From Actibacterium sp. MT2.3-13A (GTDB taxonomy: Bacteria > Pseudomonadota > Alphaproteobacteria > Rhodobacterales > Rhodobacteraceae): DNA of 64,000 nt. The translations under genes and the position numbers were made by a program. Below the pieces are notes generated by a model. It did no database searches and had not been told where the DNA came from. It saw only the letters and a program-made list of their open reading frames with translations. Every line of letters begins with the position of its first letter. Position 1 is the first letter of the stretch. Positions 1 through 8,177 of the stretch are shown here, in pieces. The DNA is taken from positions 124,001 through 188,000 of the forward strand of contig NZ_JAGSOU010000004.1 of NCBI RefSeq assembly GCF_018139985.1, given 5' to 3'.

Positions 1-2
1 TG

Positions 3-518
3 GCGCTCCAGGGCACGCTGTCGAACGTGGCGGCGGGGGTGATGCTGATCGGCTTCCGCCCGTTCAAGGTGGGCGACTACATCACCGCGGCGGGCCAGTC
101 GGGCACGGTCTCGGCGGTGACGCTGTTCACGACCGAGCTGACGACACCCGACAACGTGCAGATCATCGTGCCCAACGGCGATATCTTTTCCTCGGCCATC
201 ACCAACTATTCCTATCACAAGACCCGGCGCTGCGACCTGGTGTTCGGCGTGTCCTATGACAGCGACCTGAAAACGGCCGAGACCATCATCCGCGACTGCA
301 TCAAGGCCGACCCTCGCGCCCATGCCACGCCCGAGCCCTTCGTGAAAGTCTCGAATCTCGGCGACAGCTCGGTCGATTTCACGGTGCGCGTGTGGTGCGA
401 TTCGGGCGATTTCTGGGGGCTGAAATTCGACCTCACCCGCGCGGTGAAAGAGGGCTTCGACACCGGCGGGATCGAGATCCCCTTCCCCACCCAGACCGTC
501 ATCCGCACCGCGAGCTAG
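3..518 (+). CDS. Mechanosensitive ion channel, MscS family (C-terminal part, cut by window edge)
   Basis: Only the last 171 codons are present; the frame is open to the left edge. The first visible residues (ALQGTLSNVAAGVMLIG) match the glycine/alanine-rich pore-lining TM3 helix of MscS channels. They are followed by the beta domain (FRPFKVGDYI, then a TPDNVQIIVPNGDI stretch) and the C-terminal alpha/beta domain. Members of this family open under membrane tension and release solutes on hypo-osmotic shock. The N-terminal membrane helices and any extra domains lie outside the window, so small versus large MscS type cannot be decided. A GC-rich hairpin follows the stop. Confidence 0.9.
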   Translation, partial: ALQGTLSNVAAGVMLIGFRPFKVGDYITAAGQSGTVSAVTLFTTELTTPDNVQIIVPNGDIFSSAITNYSYHKTRRCDLVFGVSYDSDLKTAETIIRDCIKADPRAHATPEPFVKVSNLGDSSVDFTVRVWCDSGDFWGLKFDLTRAVKEGFDTGGIEIPFPTQTVIRTAS

Positions 519-524
519 GAAAGC

Positions 525-551
525 GCGGCACCCCGTCACGCGGGGCGCCGC
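525..551. terminator. Hairpin between convergent genes, possible bidirectional terminator
   Basis: GCGGC-A-CCCCG, loop TCACG, CGGGG-C-GCCGC: ten base pairs interrupted by one A/C mismatch, placed 6 bases after the mscS stop and 12 bases before the end of the convergent peroxiredoxin gene. There is no T-run on either strand, so factor-independent termination is only a guess from position and shape. Confidence 0.4.
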
Positions 552-563
552 CTGTCCCGCGGC

Positions 564-1052
564 TTACACCGCCTCGAGGAACTTCTCGCCGGTGGTGAGG
601 TCGCAGACCCCCGGCTCGTCGACCTGAACGGCGCGCACCACCCCGTCCTCGACCAGCGCTGCATAGCGGCTCGACCGGCCGATCAGCCCGATCGCGGGCG
701 CGTCGAACGACATGCCCAGCGTGCGCGTCAGCTGCCCCTCGGCATCGCCGAGGAAGGTGATGCCGGCGGCCTTGGCCCCGGTCGCCTCGCCCCAGGCATC
801 CAGCACGAAGGCGTCGTTGACGGCGATGCAGATGATCTCTTCCACACCCTTTTCGCGGAAGGCGTCGGCCGCGCGCATGAAGCTCGGCAGATGCGCGGCG
901 GAGCAGGTGCGGGTGAACGCCCCCGGCAGGGCAAAGATCACCACCTTGCGGCCCTTCAGCACCACGTCCAGCGGCACCGCCTCGGGCCCGCCGTCAGCGC
1001 CGATCCGCACCATCGTCACCGCAGGCAGCCTGTCACCAACCGAAATTCCCAT
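564..1052 (-). CDS. Peroxiredoxin, Prx5-like
   Basis: 162 aa. A thiol peroxidase of the Prx5/AhpC-TSA family that reduces hydrogen peroxide and organic peroxides. The active-site segment PGAFTRTCSAAHLPSF carries the peroxidatic cysteine; the family usually has PGAFTPTCS, so proline is replaced by arginine two residues before the cysteine. The start at 1052 is chosen because a good ribosome site (GAGGGAGAA) precedes this ATG and the sequence from MGISVGDRLP matches the family start; an upstream in-frame ATG would add 34 unlikely residues. The gene is divergent from the flavoprotein at 1135 across an 82-base gap. Confidence 0.92.
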   Translation of the reverse strand: MGISVGDRLPAVTMVRIGADGGPEAVPLDVVLKGRKVVIFALPGAFTRTCSAAHLPSFMRAADAFREKGVEEIICIAVNDAFVLDAWGEATGAKAAGITFLGDAEGQLTRTLGMSFDAPAIGLIGRSSRYAALVEDGVVRAVQVDEPGVCDLTTGEKFLEAV

Positions 1053-1134
1053 CGCGTTCTCCCTCGCGCATTGCCAATTTCCCGGCACCACATGTAGGGT
1101 GCGGGCCAGCCAACGCCAGAGGGAAAACAGCGAA

Positions 1135-2346
1135 ATGAGCCGCATCGTCGTCATCGGGGCCGGGCAGGCCGGCAGCGCCCTCGTCGCGAAGCTGCGCGCG
1201 CTGGATTTCTCCGGCCCGATTACCCTGATCGGCGAGGAGCCCGCCCCGCCCTACCAGCGCCCGCCGCTGTCGAAAAAATACCTGCTGGGCGAGATGGAGA
1301 AGGAGCGCCTCTACCTGCGGCCAGAAAGCTATTACGCCGAGAACGGGATCGACCTGCGCCTGTCGCACACCGCCGTCGCCATCGACCGCAAGGACAAGCT
1401 GGTGATCGCGGACGGCGAGGCCATTGCCTACGACCAGCTGGCGCTGACCACCGGATCGGTGCCGCGCCGCCTGCCGGGCCGCATCGGGGGGGCGCTGGAG
1501 GGCGTGCATGTCGTCCGCACGCTGGCCGATGTCGATGCCATGGCGCCCGGCTGCCGGCGCGGCGCGCGGGTGCTGATCGTGGGCGGCGGCTATATCGGGC
1601 TGGAGGCCGCGGCGGTCTGCGCGAAACTGGGGATGCAGGTCACGCTGGTCGAGATGGCCGAGCGCGTCCTCGGCCGCGTCGCAGCCCCCGAGACCTCGGC
1701 CTATTTCCGCGCCCTGCACCGCGCGCACGGCGTGGATCTGCGCGAGGGCGTGGGGCTGGAGCGCCTGACCGGCGAGACAAGCGTCACCGGCGCGCAGCTC
1801 AGCGACGGCAGCACGCTGGCGCTCGACATGGTCATCGTGGGCGTGGGCATCACGCCGGCCACCGAACTGGCCGAGGCGGCGGGGCTGGCCATCGACAACG
1901 GCATCGCGGTGGACGGGCGGGGGCGGACCTCGGACCCCGACATCTGGGCCGCGGGCGATTGCGCCTCTTTCCCCTACAAGGGCGGCCGCATCCGGCTCGA
2001 AAGCGTGCAGAACGCCATCGACCAGGCTGAATGCGTGGCCGGGAACATGCTGGGCGCGGACGCAGATTACATGCCCTACCCCTGGTTCTGGTCCGACCAA
2101 TATGACGTGAAGCTGCAAATCGCCGGCCTCAACGCCGGCTATGACCGCGTCGTGGTGCGCCCCGGCGACAAAGAGGGCGCGGTCAGCCACTGGTATTACG
2201 CGCGCGGCACCCTGCTGGCGGTGGACGCCATGAACGACCCGCGCGCCTACATGGTGGGCAAGCGCCTGCTTGAGGCGGGCAGGTCGCCCGACGCGCAGGC
2301 CATCGCCGACCCGGCCACCGACCTCATGGCACTGGCCCGGCCATGA
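1135..2346 (+). CDS. FAD-dependent oxidoreductase, ferredoxin/rhodocoxin reductase type
   Basis: 403 aa. The N-terminal FAD-binding motif GAGQAG (residues 8-13), the PPYQRPPLSK segment, a second nucleotide motif GGGYIGLEAA near residue 150 for NAD(P)H, the AAGDCA motif and the C-terminal YPWFWSDQYDVKLQIAG block are characteristic of NADH:ferredoxin reductases such as putidaredoxin and rhodocoxin reductase. The likely role is moving electrons from NADH to a [2Fe-2S] ferredoxin; no ferredoxin or P450 gene is nearby, so the partner is unknown. The ATG at 1135 gives the canonical N-terminus. The stop overlaps the rsmD start (ATGA), implying translational coupling. Confidence 0.9.
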   Translation: MSRIVVIGAGQAGSALVAKLRALDFSGPITLIGEEPAPPYQRPPLSKKYLLGEMEKERLYLRPESYYAENGIDLRLSHTAVAIDRKDKLVIADGEAIAYDQLALTTGSVPRRLPGRIGGALEGVHVVRTLADVDAMAPGCRRGARVLIVGGGYIGLEAAAVCAKLGMQVTLVEMAERVLGRVAAPETSAYFRALHRAHGVDLREGVGLERLTGETSVTGAQLSDGSTLALDMVIVGVGITPATELAEAAGLAIDNGIAVDGRGRTSDPDIWAAGDCASFPYKGGRIRLESVQNAIDQAECVAGNMLGADADYMPYPWFWSDQYDVKLQIAGLNAGYDRVVVRPGDKEGAVSHWYYARGTLLAVDAMNDPRAYMVGKRLLEAGRSPDAQAIADPATDLMALARP

Positions 2347-2903
2347 GGATCATCGCGGGCAGGCACAAGGGGCTGACGCTGGCCTCGGTCGGCAAGGGCG
2401 ACGCGGGCGCGCATCTGCGCCCCACCACCGACCGGGTGCGCGAGAGCCTGTTCAACCTGCTGCTGAACGGCCCCTATGGCGACCCGGTGACGGACGCCCG
2501 CGTGCTGGACCTATTCGCCGGCACCGGCGCGCTGGGGCTGGAGGCGCTGTCGCGTGGCGCGGCGCATGTGACCTTCGTCGATGACGGGATGAAGGCGCGT
2601 GCGCTGATCCGCGAGAACATCTCCAAGTGCCGCGCCGAAGGCGCGACCAAGCTTTACCGCCGCGACGCGACGCGGCTGGGCGAGAACCGCGGCGCGCCGT
2701 TCACCCTCGTCTTCCTCGACCCGCCCTATGGCAAGGGACTGGGGGAAAAGGCGCTGGCGGCGGCGCTGGCGGGCGGCTGGATCGCCCCCGGCGCGCTGGT
2801 GGTCTGGGAGGAGAACAGCCCCGTCACCCCGCCCGGGGGCTTCTGCGAACTCGACAGCCGGCGCTATGGTGATACGGTGATCACGATCCTGGAGGCCGCG
2901 TGA
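2343..2903 (+). CDS. rsmD: 16S rRNA (guanine(966)-N(2))-methyltransferase RsmD
   Basis: 186 aa, usual family length. SAM-dependent methyltransferase that methylates G966 of 16S rRNA. The N-terminus MRIIAGRHKGLTL, the RPTTDRVRESLFNLL segment, the SAM-binding VLDLFAGTGALGLEALSRGA motif and the catalytic DPPY motif (FLDPPYGKGLGEKAL) are all present. It starts inside the stop of the preceding flavoprotein gene (4-base overlap), an association that looks transcriptional rather than functional. Confidence 0.95.
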   Translation: MRIIAGRHKGLTLASVGKGDAGAHLRPTTDRVRESLFNLLLNGPYGDPVTDARVLDLFAGTGALGLEALSRGAAHVTFVDDGMKARALIRENISKCRAEGATKLYRRDATRLGENRGAPFTLVFLDPPYGKGLGEKALAAALAGGWIAPGALVVWEENSPVTPPGGFCELDSRRYGDTVITILEAA

Positions 2904-2907
2904 ACCC

Positions 2908-3237
2908 ATGTCCGAACCCGACCATCATTGCCCCGGCTGCGGCAGGCTGACGCCCTATTTCGCCCGCTACCCGTGGTATTTCTGCCAGGCCTGCCTGGCC
3001 ACCGTCACCGATGGCGAGGGGCGCGCGCTGGAATTCACGCAGGAGGGGCCCGGCGGCGGCTTCGCCTTCCGCCGCAAGGGCGAGGAGGACTGGCGGGACG
3101 CCGGCGCGGTGGCCTGCATGATCAAGGGCCGCCCGGTGATCGTGGGCGAGGCCCGCTTCGGCGGCATCCTGGCCGAGCCGCTGCACAGCGGCCCCTTCGA
3201 ATACCGCCCGCACAACCTCGTCGATCTGCGCTGCTGA
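2908..3237 (+). CDS. Small zinc-ribbon-like protein of unknown function
   Basis: 109 aa. I do not recognise a named family. The N-terminal half has two cysteine pairs (CPGCGR near residue 8 and CQACLA near residue 31), typical of a treble-clef or zinc-ribbon metal site. The rest is a short beta-rich stretch without membrane helices or signal peptide. It starts 4 bases after rsmD and probably shares its transcript. It could be a zinc-binding partner in RNA or protein handling, but that is only inferred from the ribbon. Confidence 0.75.
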   Translation: MSEPDHHCPGCGRLTPYFARYPWYFCQACLATVTDGEGRALEFTQEGPGGGFAFRRKGEEDWRDAGAVACMIKGRPVIVGEARFGGILAEPLHSGPFEYRPHNLVDLRC

Positions 3238-3245
3238 ACGAAACA

Positions 3246-3267
3246 GGCCGCCCCCGCAGGGACGGCC
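3246..3267. terminator. Imperfect GC hairpin after the rsmD cluster
   Basis: GGCCG-C-CCC and GGG-A-CGGCC arms with a short loop lie between the convergent genes ending at 3237 and 3292. There is one mismatch and no T-run, so termination is only suggested by position. Confidence 0.3.
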
Positions 3268-3291
3268 CGTCTGTCGCATCGCCGGGAATGG

Positions 3292-4335
3292 CTACTTGCC
3301 CGCGGTCCGCGTGACCTGCACCGCCGCGCGCGCGTCGGAGACCAGCGCGGCGGCGTCCAGCCCGCGCGCGCTCATCTCAGCGATCCATTCCTGCGTGACC
3401 TCCTCGCCCAGCGCCCTGATGCGGTCGGTCTCGGCCGCGCTGATCTCGGCGATCTCGTTGCCCGCCGCCGCCATCGCGTCGCGCCCCTCGACATCGCCGA
3501 TGTCATAGGCGCGCCCCGCCCAGGTCGAGGCGACATAGCCGGAATTGGCGTCGATCACCGCCTTCAGATCGTCGGGGAGGCTGTCGTATTTCGCCCTGTT
3601 CATCGCCCAGATGAAATAGAGGTTGTAGAGCGAGCGGTCGCCGGCCACGTCGGTGTGGCTGTCGGTCAGCTCGTCGAGCTTCAGCGACGGCGCCATGTCC
3701 CAGGTGATGACGCCGCCGTCGACCACGCCCTTCGCCAGCGCCTCGGGGAAGGCCGGCACCGCCATGCCGACCGGGGTCGCGCCCAGCTTCTTCAGCAGCA
3801 GCGTCGCCGGGCGCGAGGGACCGCGCAGCTTCAGCCCCTCGAAATCCTCGACCTTTGCGATCGCCGGGCCCTTCTTGTGCACCAGCCCGCGGCCGTGCAT
3901 GTGGGCGGCGATCAGGTAGACGTCCTGGAAATCGTCCATCAGGTGTTTCTGGGTGTAGACCCAGGCCGCCTTGCTGGCCTCTTCGGCCGATTTGGTGACC
4001 ATGAAGGGCAGCTCCAGCGCCTCGGCCTCGGGGAAGCGACCGGGCTGGTAGCCGGGGATCACCCAGCCGCCGTCAATCGCGCCGTCGCGGATCAGGTCAT
4101 ACTGGCTGGGCGCCTTGCCGCCGAGCTGCATGAAGGGGTAGATCTCGATCTTGATGCGGCCGCCGGAGTCCTTTTCGACCTTCCGCGCCCAGGGCTCGAT
4201 GAAATGTTTCGGGTTCGCCGAAAGCGGCGAAACGAAATGCTGAAAGCGCAGCGTCACCTCCTGGGCGAGGGCCGCCCCAGCCGCGGCGGTCAGGGCCAAG
4301 GCAGCGATGGCTGCGGTTTTCGCAAAGCGGTTCAT
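3292..4335 (-). CDS. TRAP transporter substrate-binding protein, DctP family
   Basis: 347 aa periplasmic binding protein. Residues 1-24 form a Sec signal peptide (positively charged start, long alanine-rich core, ALAQ cleavage region). The mature part follows the DctP fold: VTLRFQHFVSP start, IKIEIYPFMQLGG, an LRGPSR segment with the arginine that usually binds a carboxylate ligand, and ALAKGVVDGGV. TRAP binding proteins deliver organic acids to DctQ/DctM membrane subunits, but neither gene is adjacent: the neighbours are a zinc-ribbon protein and map. The substrate cannot be read from sequence. The 182 bases upstream hold no further gene. Confidence 0.9.
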   Translation of the reverse strand: MNRFAKTAAIAALALTAAAGAALAQEVTLRFQHFVSPLSANPKHFIEPWARKVEKDSGGRIKIEIYPFMQLGGKAPSQYDLIRDGAIDGGWVIPGYQPGRFPEAEALELPFMVTKSAEEASKAAWVYTQKHLMDDFQDVYLIAAHMHGRGLVHKKGPAIAKVEDFEGLKLRGPSRPATLLLKKLGATPVGMAVPAFPEALAKGVVDGGVITWDMAPSLKLDELTDSHTDVAGDRSLYNLYFIWAMNRAKYDSLPDDLKAVIDANSGYVASTWAGRAYDIGDVEGRDAMAAAGNEIAEISAAETDRIRALGEEVTQEWIAEMSARGLDAAALVSDARAAVQVTRTAGK

Positions 4336-4517
4336 CCGGCGAACCTCCTCTTTGGGCGTGAACAGGGCGCCGCGGGATCAGCCCGCACGGCAAGGGCGGA
4401 ATAGGCCATTGCCGCGTTTTCTGCAAAACATTCGCGCCGGCAGACGCGGATTTCCTGCGGCGCGCGGCGAGGGGGCCCCGGTTTCGACCGGGAAAGGCGG
4501 CGGGCGGAGGTTCCCGC

Positions 4518-5345
4518 TCAGCCCCAGGTGGGGTGGAACCGGCCCGCCGGCGACAGGGTGAAGATGTCGCAACCGTCCGCCGTCACCCCGATCGAATGCT
4601 CGAATTGGGCGCTCAGCGACTTGTCGCGGGTTACCGCGGTCCAGTCGTCGGCCAGCACCTTGGTCTCGGGGCGGCCGAGGTTCACCATCGGCTCGATGGT
4701 GAAGAACATGCCCTCCTCCAGCACCGGGCCGGTGCCGGGGCGGCCGTAGTGCAGCACGTTGGGCGGGGCGTGAAACACGCGCCCCAGCCCGTGGCCGCAG
4801 AAATCGCGCACCACGCTCATGCGGTGGGCCTCGACATAGGATTGGATGGCATAGCCGATATCGCCGAAGGTGTTGCCGGGCCGGACCGCCTCGATCCCCT
4901 TGAACAGCGCGTCATGGGTGACCTGGATCAGCCGCTCGGCCTTGCGGCTGAGTTTCCCCGCCACATACATGCGCGAGGTGTCGCCATACCAGCCATCGAC
5001 GATCACGGTGACGTCGATGTTCAGAATGTCGCCGTCCTTGAGCCGCTTGTCGCCGGGGATGCCGTGGCAGACCACATGGTTGACCGAGATGCAGGAGGCA
5101 TGCTGGTAGCCGCGATAGCCGATCGTGGCCGAGGTGGCGCCGGCCTCCTCCACCATTCGGGTGATCTCGGCGTCGAGCTCGGCGGTGCTGCGGCCCGGCT
5201 CCACCATGGGGGCGATCTCGTCCAGGATATGCGCGGCCAGCCGCCCGGCCTTGTGCATGCCGGCGAAATCCGCCTGTTCGTAAATCCGGATGCCGTCCTT
5301 CGTCAGGCGGCCGCGTGCGCCATCATCCACTGGTGGTTTCTCCAT
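4518..5345 (-). CDS. map: Type I methionine aminopeptidase
   Basis: 275 aa. Removes the initiator methionine from nascent proteins. The pita-bread metallopeptidase residues are all visible: the first histidine in NHVVCHGIPGD, the two metal aspartates in ILNIDVTVIVDGWYGDTSRMY, the histidine in FCGHGLGRVFH, the glutamate in FFTIEPMV and the last glutamate in SAQFEHSI. The ATG at 5345 gives a short N-terminal extension (MEKPPVDDG) before the conserved core; longer in-frame starts would run into sfsA. It lies 50 bases downstream of sfsA on the same strand, probably co-transcribed. Confidence 0.96.
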   Translation of the reverse strand: MEKPPVDDGARGRLTKDGIRIYEQADFAGMHKAGRLAAHILDEIAPMVEPGRSTAELDAEITRMVEEAGATSATIGYRGYQHASCISVNHVVCHGIPGDKRLKDGDILNIDVTVIVDGWYGDTSRMYVAGKLSRKAERLIQVTHDALFKGIEAVRPGNTFGDIGYAIQSYVEAHRMSVVRDFCGHGLGRVFHAPPNVLHYGRPGTGPVLEEGMFFTIEPMVNLGRPETKVLADDWTAVTRDKSLSAQFEHSIGVTADGCDIFTLSPAGRFHPTWG

Positions 5346-5395
5346 TGCTTTCCGGCTCGTAGATAGTCCCGATCTGCCGGAAATGCCAGAGGTGG

Positions 5396-6097
5396 CTAGA
5401 TGACGGGCAGCTCTGCGCCCAGCGCAACGCCCTCGGGGCCGATCGTCGTGCCATGCGCCAGCACCTCCACCCCGGCGGCGCGGGCGGCGTCGAAGGCGCG
5501 CGCATAGGCCGGGTCGATGTCCCCGGCGACGCCGACCCGCGCGGCATCCGTGCGCTGCACCAGGAACAGCATCACCGCGCGGTGGCCCTGCGCGGCCATC
5601 TCCGACAGCGCCGCCAGATGCTTGGCCCCGCGCGCGGTCACGCTGTCGGGGAATTCGGCCAGCCCCGGCTGCCGGCTCAGCGTCACGCTTTTGACCTCGA
5701 CGTACGCCGTGGGCGCGCCCTCTTCGCTGAGCAGGAAGTCGATCCGGCTGTTGACCCCGTATCTTACCTCCGGCCGCACCGTGCCGTAGCCGGCCAGCGC
5801 GGGCACCTGCCGCGCCTCCAGCGCCGCCTTCAGCGCGCGGTTCGGCACAGAGGTATCGACCCCGGTGAAATGGCCGTTCTCGTGATCGACCAGCCGCCAG
5901 CCGTATTTCAACTTCTTCCTGGGGTCGTCGTTGGGCTCCAGCCAGGTCTTGACCCCCGGCTCGGCCAGCCCCAGCATCGAGCCGGGATTGGCGCAATGCG
6001 CCGTCACCTCGCGCCCGTCCTCCAGCCGCATGTCGGCGAGAAAACGTTTGTAGCGGCGCAGCAGCCGCGCAGGCACGAGAGGGGTTTGAAAGCGCAT
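5396..6097 (-). CDS. sfsA: Sugar fermentation stimulation protein homologue SfsA
   Basis: 233 aa, the usual SfsA length. It has the N-terminal OB-like part (LVPARLLRRYKRFLADMRLEDGREVTAHCANPGSM) and the C-terminal nuclease-like fold (RIDFLLSE, AYVEVKSVTL, FPDSVTARGAKHL). The ExK-type motif in VEVKSV resembles PD-(D/E)XK nucleases. SfsA was named from an E. coli maltose phenotype and its biochemical role is still unclear. It is the first gene of a probable sfsA-map unit and is divergent from the CinA-like gene with a 45-base gap. Confidence 0.95.
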   Translation of the reverse strand: MRFQTPLVPARLLRRYKRFLADMRLEDGREVTAHCANPGSMLGLAEPGVKTWLEPNDDPRKKLKYGWRLVDHENGHFTGVDTSVPNRALKAALEARQVPALAGYGTVRPEVRYGVNSRIDFLLSEEGAPTAYVEVKSVTLSRQPGLAEFPDSVTARGAKHLAALSEMAAQGHRAVMLFLVQRTDAARVGVAGDIDPAYARAFDAARAAGVEVLAHGTTIGPEGVALGAELPVI

Positions 6098-6142
6098 GTC
6101 CCGGGCCTATACCGGCTCAAGGGGAGTGACAAGGAGAGGACC

Positions 6143-6874
6143 ATGGCCAATCCAACCGCCGCCATGCTGGTGATCGGCGACGAGATCCTGTCGGGGCGCA
6201 CGCATGACACCAATTCCAATTTCCTCGCCCGCGAGCTGACAAAGCACGGCATCGGGCTGAGGGAAATCCGCGTGGTCTCGGATCACCAGCCCGCCATCGT
6301 CGCCGGGCTGAACGCCCTGCGCGAGGCCTATGACAACGTCTTCACCTCGGGCGGCATCGGCCCCACCCATGACGACATCACCGCCGACGCGATCGCCGCG
6401 GCCTTCGGCGTGCATATCGACATCCGCCAGGACGCCTACGACATCCTGGCCGAGCATTACGCCGCCTCGGGCGCCGTATTCAACGAGGCGCGCCAACGCA
6501 TGGCGCGCATCCCCGACGGCGCCACGCTGATCGACAACCCGATCACCGCCGCGCCGGGCTTCACCATCGGCAATGTCCACGTCATGGCGGGCGTGCCCAA
6601 CGTGTTCCAGGCGATGGTGGCCTCGGTCATCCCGACGCTTACGGGGGGCGACCCGGTGCTCAGCCAGACCCTGCGCATCAACCGCGGCGAGGGCGAGATC
6701 GCGGGCCCCCTGGGCGAGCTGGCCAAGGACTACCCCGAGCTCTCCATCGGGTCCTACCCCTTCGCGCATGAGGGCAGCTACGGCGCGAATATCGTCATCC
6801 GGGGCATCGACGCCGGCCAGATTGACCGCGCCATGGCGCGGCTGGCAGCGCTCTTCCCCGAGGTCGGCGGATGA
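6143..6874 (+). CDS. Molybdopterin-binding-domain protein, CinA N-terminal type
   Basis: 243 aa. MoCF/MoaB-like fold with GDEILSGRTHDTNS at the start and the loop TSGGIGPTHDDIT around residue 70, as in the N-terminal (COG1058) domain of CinA. The C-terminal nicotinamide-nucleotide deamidase domain of full CinA is absent, so this is the short stand-alone form; the family includes ADP-ribose pyrophosphatases and uncharacterised proteins. The start at 6143 follows a strong ribosome site (AAGGAGAGGA). Its stop overlaps the next gene by 4 bases, beginning a chain of four coupled genes. Confidence 0.9.
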   Translation: MANPTAAMLVIGDEILSGRTHDTNSNFLARELTKHGIGLREIRVVSDHQPAIVAGLNALREAYDNVFTSGGIGPTHDDITADAIAAAFGVHIDIRQDAYDILAEHYAASGAVFNEARQRMARIPDGATLIDNPITAAPGFTIGNVHVMAGVPNVFQAMVASVIPTLTGGDPVLSQTLRINRGEGEIAGPLGELAKDYPELSIGSYPFAHEGSYGANIVIRGIDAGQIDRAMARLAALFPEVGG

Positions 6875-7605
6875 CGTCTGAGACCCTCTACGCGGCGATC
6901 GAGGCGACCTGGCCGCCGGCCGCGCAGCACCGCGCCGGCCCCTGGACGCTCCGCGAGGGGCGCGGCGGCGGCAAGCGCGTCTCGGCCGCCACCGCCGAAG
7001 GCCCCGTCACCGTCGGCGACCTGCCCGCGCTGGAACGCGCCGCCGCCGATCTGGGCCAGGACCCGCTGGTGATGATCCGCGACGGTGAAACCGCGCTCGA
7101 CGCCCTGCTGGAGGCGGCGGGTTACGATATCGTGGACCCGGTCCTGGCCTATGCCGCGCCGGCGGCCGTGATCGCCCGCGAGGCGCCGCCGCCGATCTCG
7201 ACCTTCACGATCTGGCCGCCGCTGGCCATTATGGAGGAACTGTGGGAGGAGGGCGGCATCGGCCCGGCCCGCCGCGCGGTGATGGAGCGGGCCGTCGGCC
7301 CCAAGACCGCCGTTCTGGGCCGCTCCAACGACCGCGCCGCCGGCGTCGCCTTCGTCGCCATCCACGGGAAGATCGCGTTCTGTCATGCGGTCGAGGTGAC
7401 GCAACGTCAGCGCCGGCAAAAAACCGCCTGCAACATGATGCGGCGGGCCGCGATCTGGGCACAAGATCAGGGGGCCGAGACCCTGGCCGTTCTGGTGACC
7501 GAAGCCAACGCACCGGCCCGCGCGCTCTATGCTTCCCTCGGAATGGCTGTTGTGGGACACTATCATTACAGAATGAAAAGGGCCCCGAGAGGTCAGAGCA
7601 GTTGA
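6871..7605 (+). CDS. GNAT-family N-acetyltransferase
   Basis: 244 aa. The C-terminal half has the GNAT layout: a short motif A region (VEVTQRQRRQKTACNMMRRAAIWAQDQG, with the QRRQKTA acetyl-CoA loop in place of the usual R/QxxGxG/A) and the closing LVTEANAPARALYASLGMAVVGHYHY motif B. The N-terminal half (about 120 residues) is a divergent, possibly degenerate second GNAT-like domain. The substrate is unknown. It is translationally coupled at both ends: its ATG overlaps the preceding stop and its TGA lies within the TTG start of the next gene. Confidence 0.85.
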   Translation: MTSETLYAAIEATWPPAAQHRAGPWTLREGRGGGKRVSAATAEGPVTVGDLPALERAAADLGQDPLVMIRDGETALDALLEAAGYDIVDPVLAYAAPAAVIAREAPPPISTFTIWPPLAIMEELWEEGGIGPARRAVMERAVGPKTAVLGRSNDRAAGVAFVAIHGKIAFCHAVEVTQRQRRQKTACNMMRRAAIWAQDQGAETLAVLVTEANAPARALYASLGMAVVGHYHYRMKRAPRGQSS

Positions 7606-8177
7606 CGAAAGACGCCGAAAGACCCACCGCGCTGGACCTGCCTATGGTCGATCCGCTTCCGGCGGAGACCCGGAAATATTTCGACATCTGCGAGGAAAAG
7701 CTGGGCATGGTGCCCAATGTGCTCAGGGCCTATGCCTTCGACATCGCCAAGCTGAACGCCTTTACCGCTATGTATAACGACCTGATGCTGGCCGCCAGCG
7801 GGCTGAGCAAACTGGAGCGCGAGATGATCGCCGTGGTCGTGTCCTCCCTCAACCGCTGCTGGTATTGTCAGGTCGCCCACGGCGCCGCCGTGCGCCAGCT
7901 GTCGGGCGATCCGAAACTGGGCGAGGCGATGGTGATGAACTACCGCGCCGCCGATCTGGACCCGCGGCAGAGGGCGATGCTGGATTTCGCCGCCAAGTTG
8001 ACCACCGCCTCGGCCACCATCGAGGAGGCCGACCGCGAAGGCTTGCGGGCGGTGGGCTTCACCGACCGCGACATCTGGGACATCGCCTCGGTCGCCGGGT
8101 TCTTCAACATGACCAACCGCGTGGCCTCGGCCACCGGGATGGTTCCGAACGACGATTATCACGGCGCGTTCAGATGA
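7602..8177 (+). CDS. AhpD-like peroxidase-related protein (TTG start)
   Basis: 191 aa in the carboxymuconolactone decarboxylase/AhpD superfamily. The redox motif CWYC (residues 86-89, RCWYCQVAHG) matches the CxxC of AhpD-like alkylhydroperoxidases and the uncharacterised peroxidase-related subfamily. There is no ATG near the conserved start: the TTG at 7602, overlapping the GNAT stop in a TTGA arrangement with GAGAGG upstream, is the best choice, and the next in-frame ATG (MVDPL) would cut conserved sequence. The role is probably thiol-dependent peroxide reduction; the reductant is unknown. The stop overlaps the next gene by ATGA. Confidence 0.87.
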   Translation: MTKDAERPTALDLPMVDPLPAETRKYFDICEEKLGMVPNVLRAYAFDIAKLNAFTAMYNDLMLAASGLSKLEREMIAVVVSSLNRCWYCQVAHGAAVRQLSGDPKLGEAMVMNYRAADLDPRQRAMLDFAAKLTTASATIEEADREGLRAVGFTDRDIWDIASVAGFFNMTNRVASATGMVPNDDYHGAFR

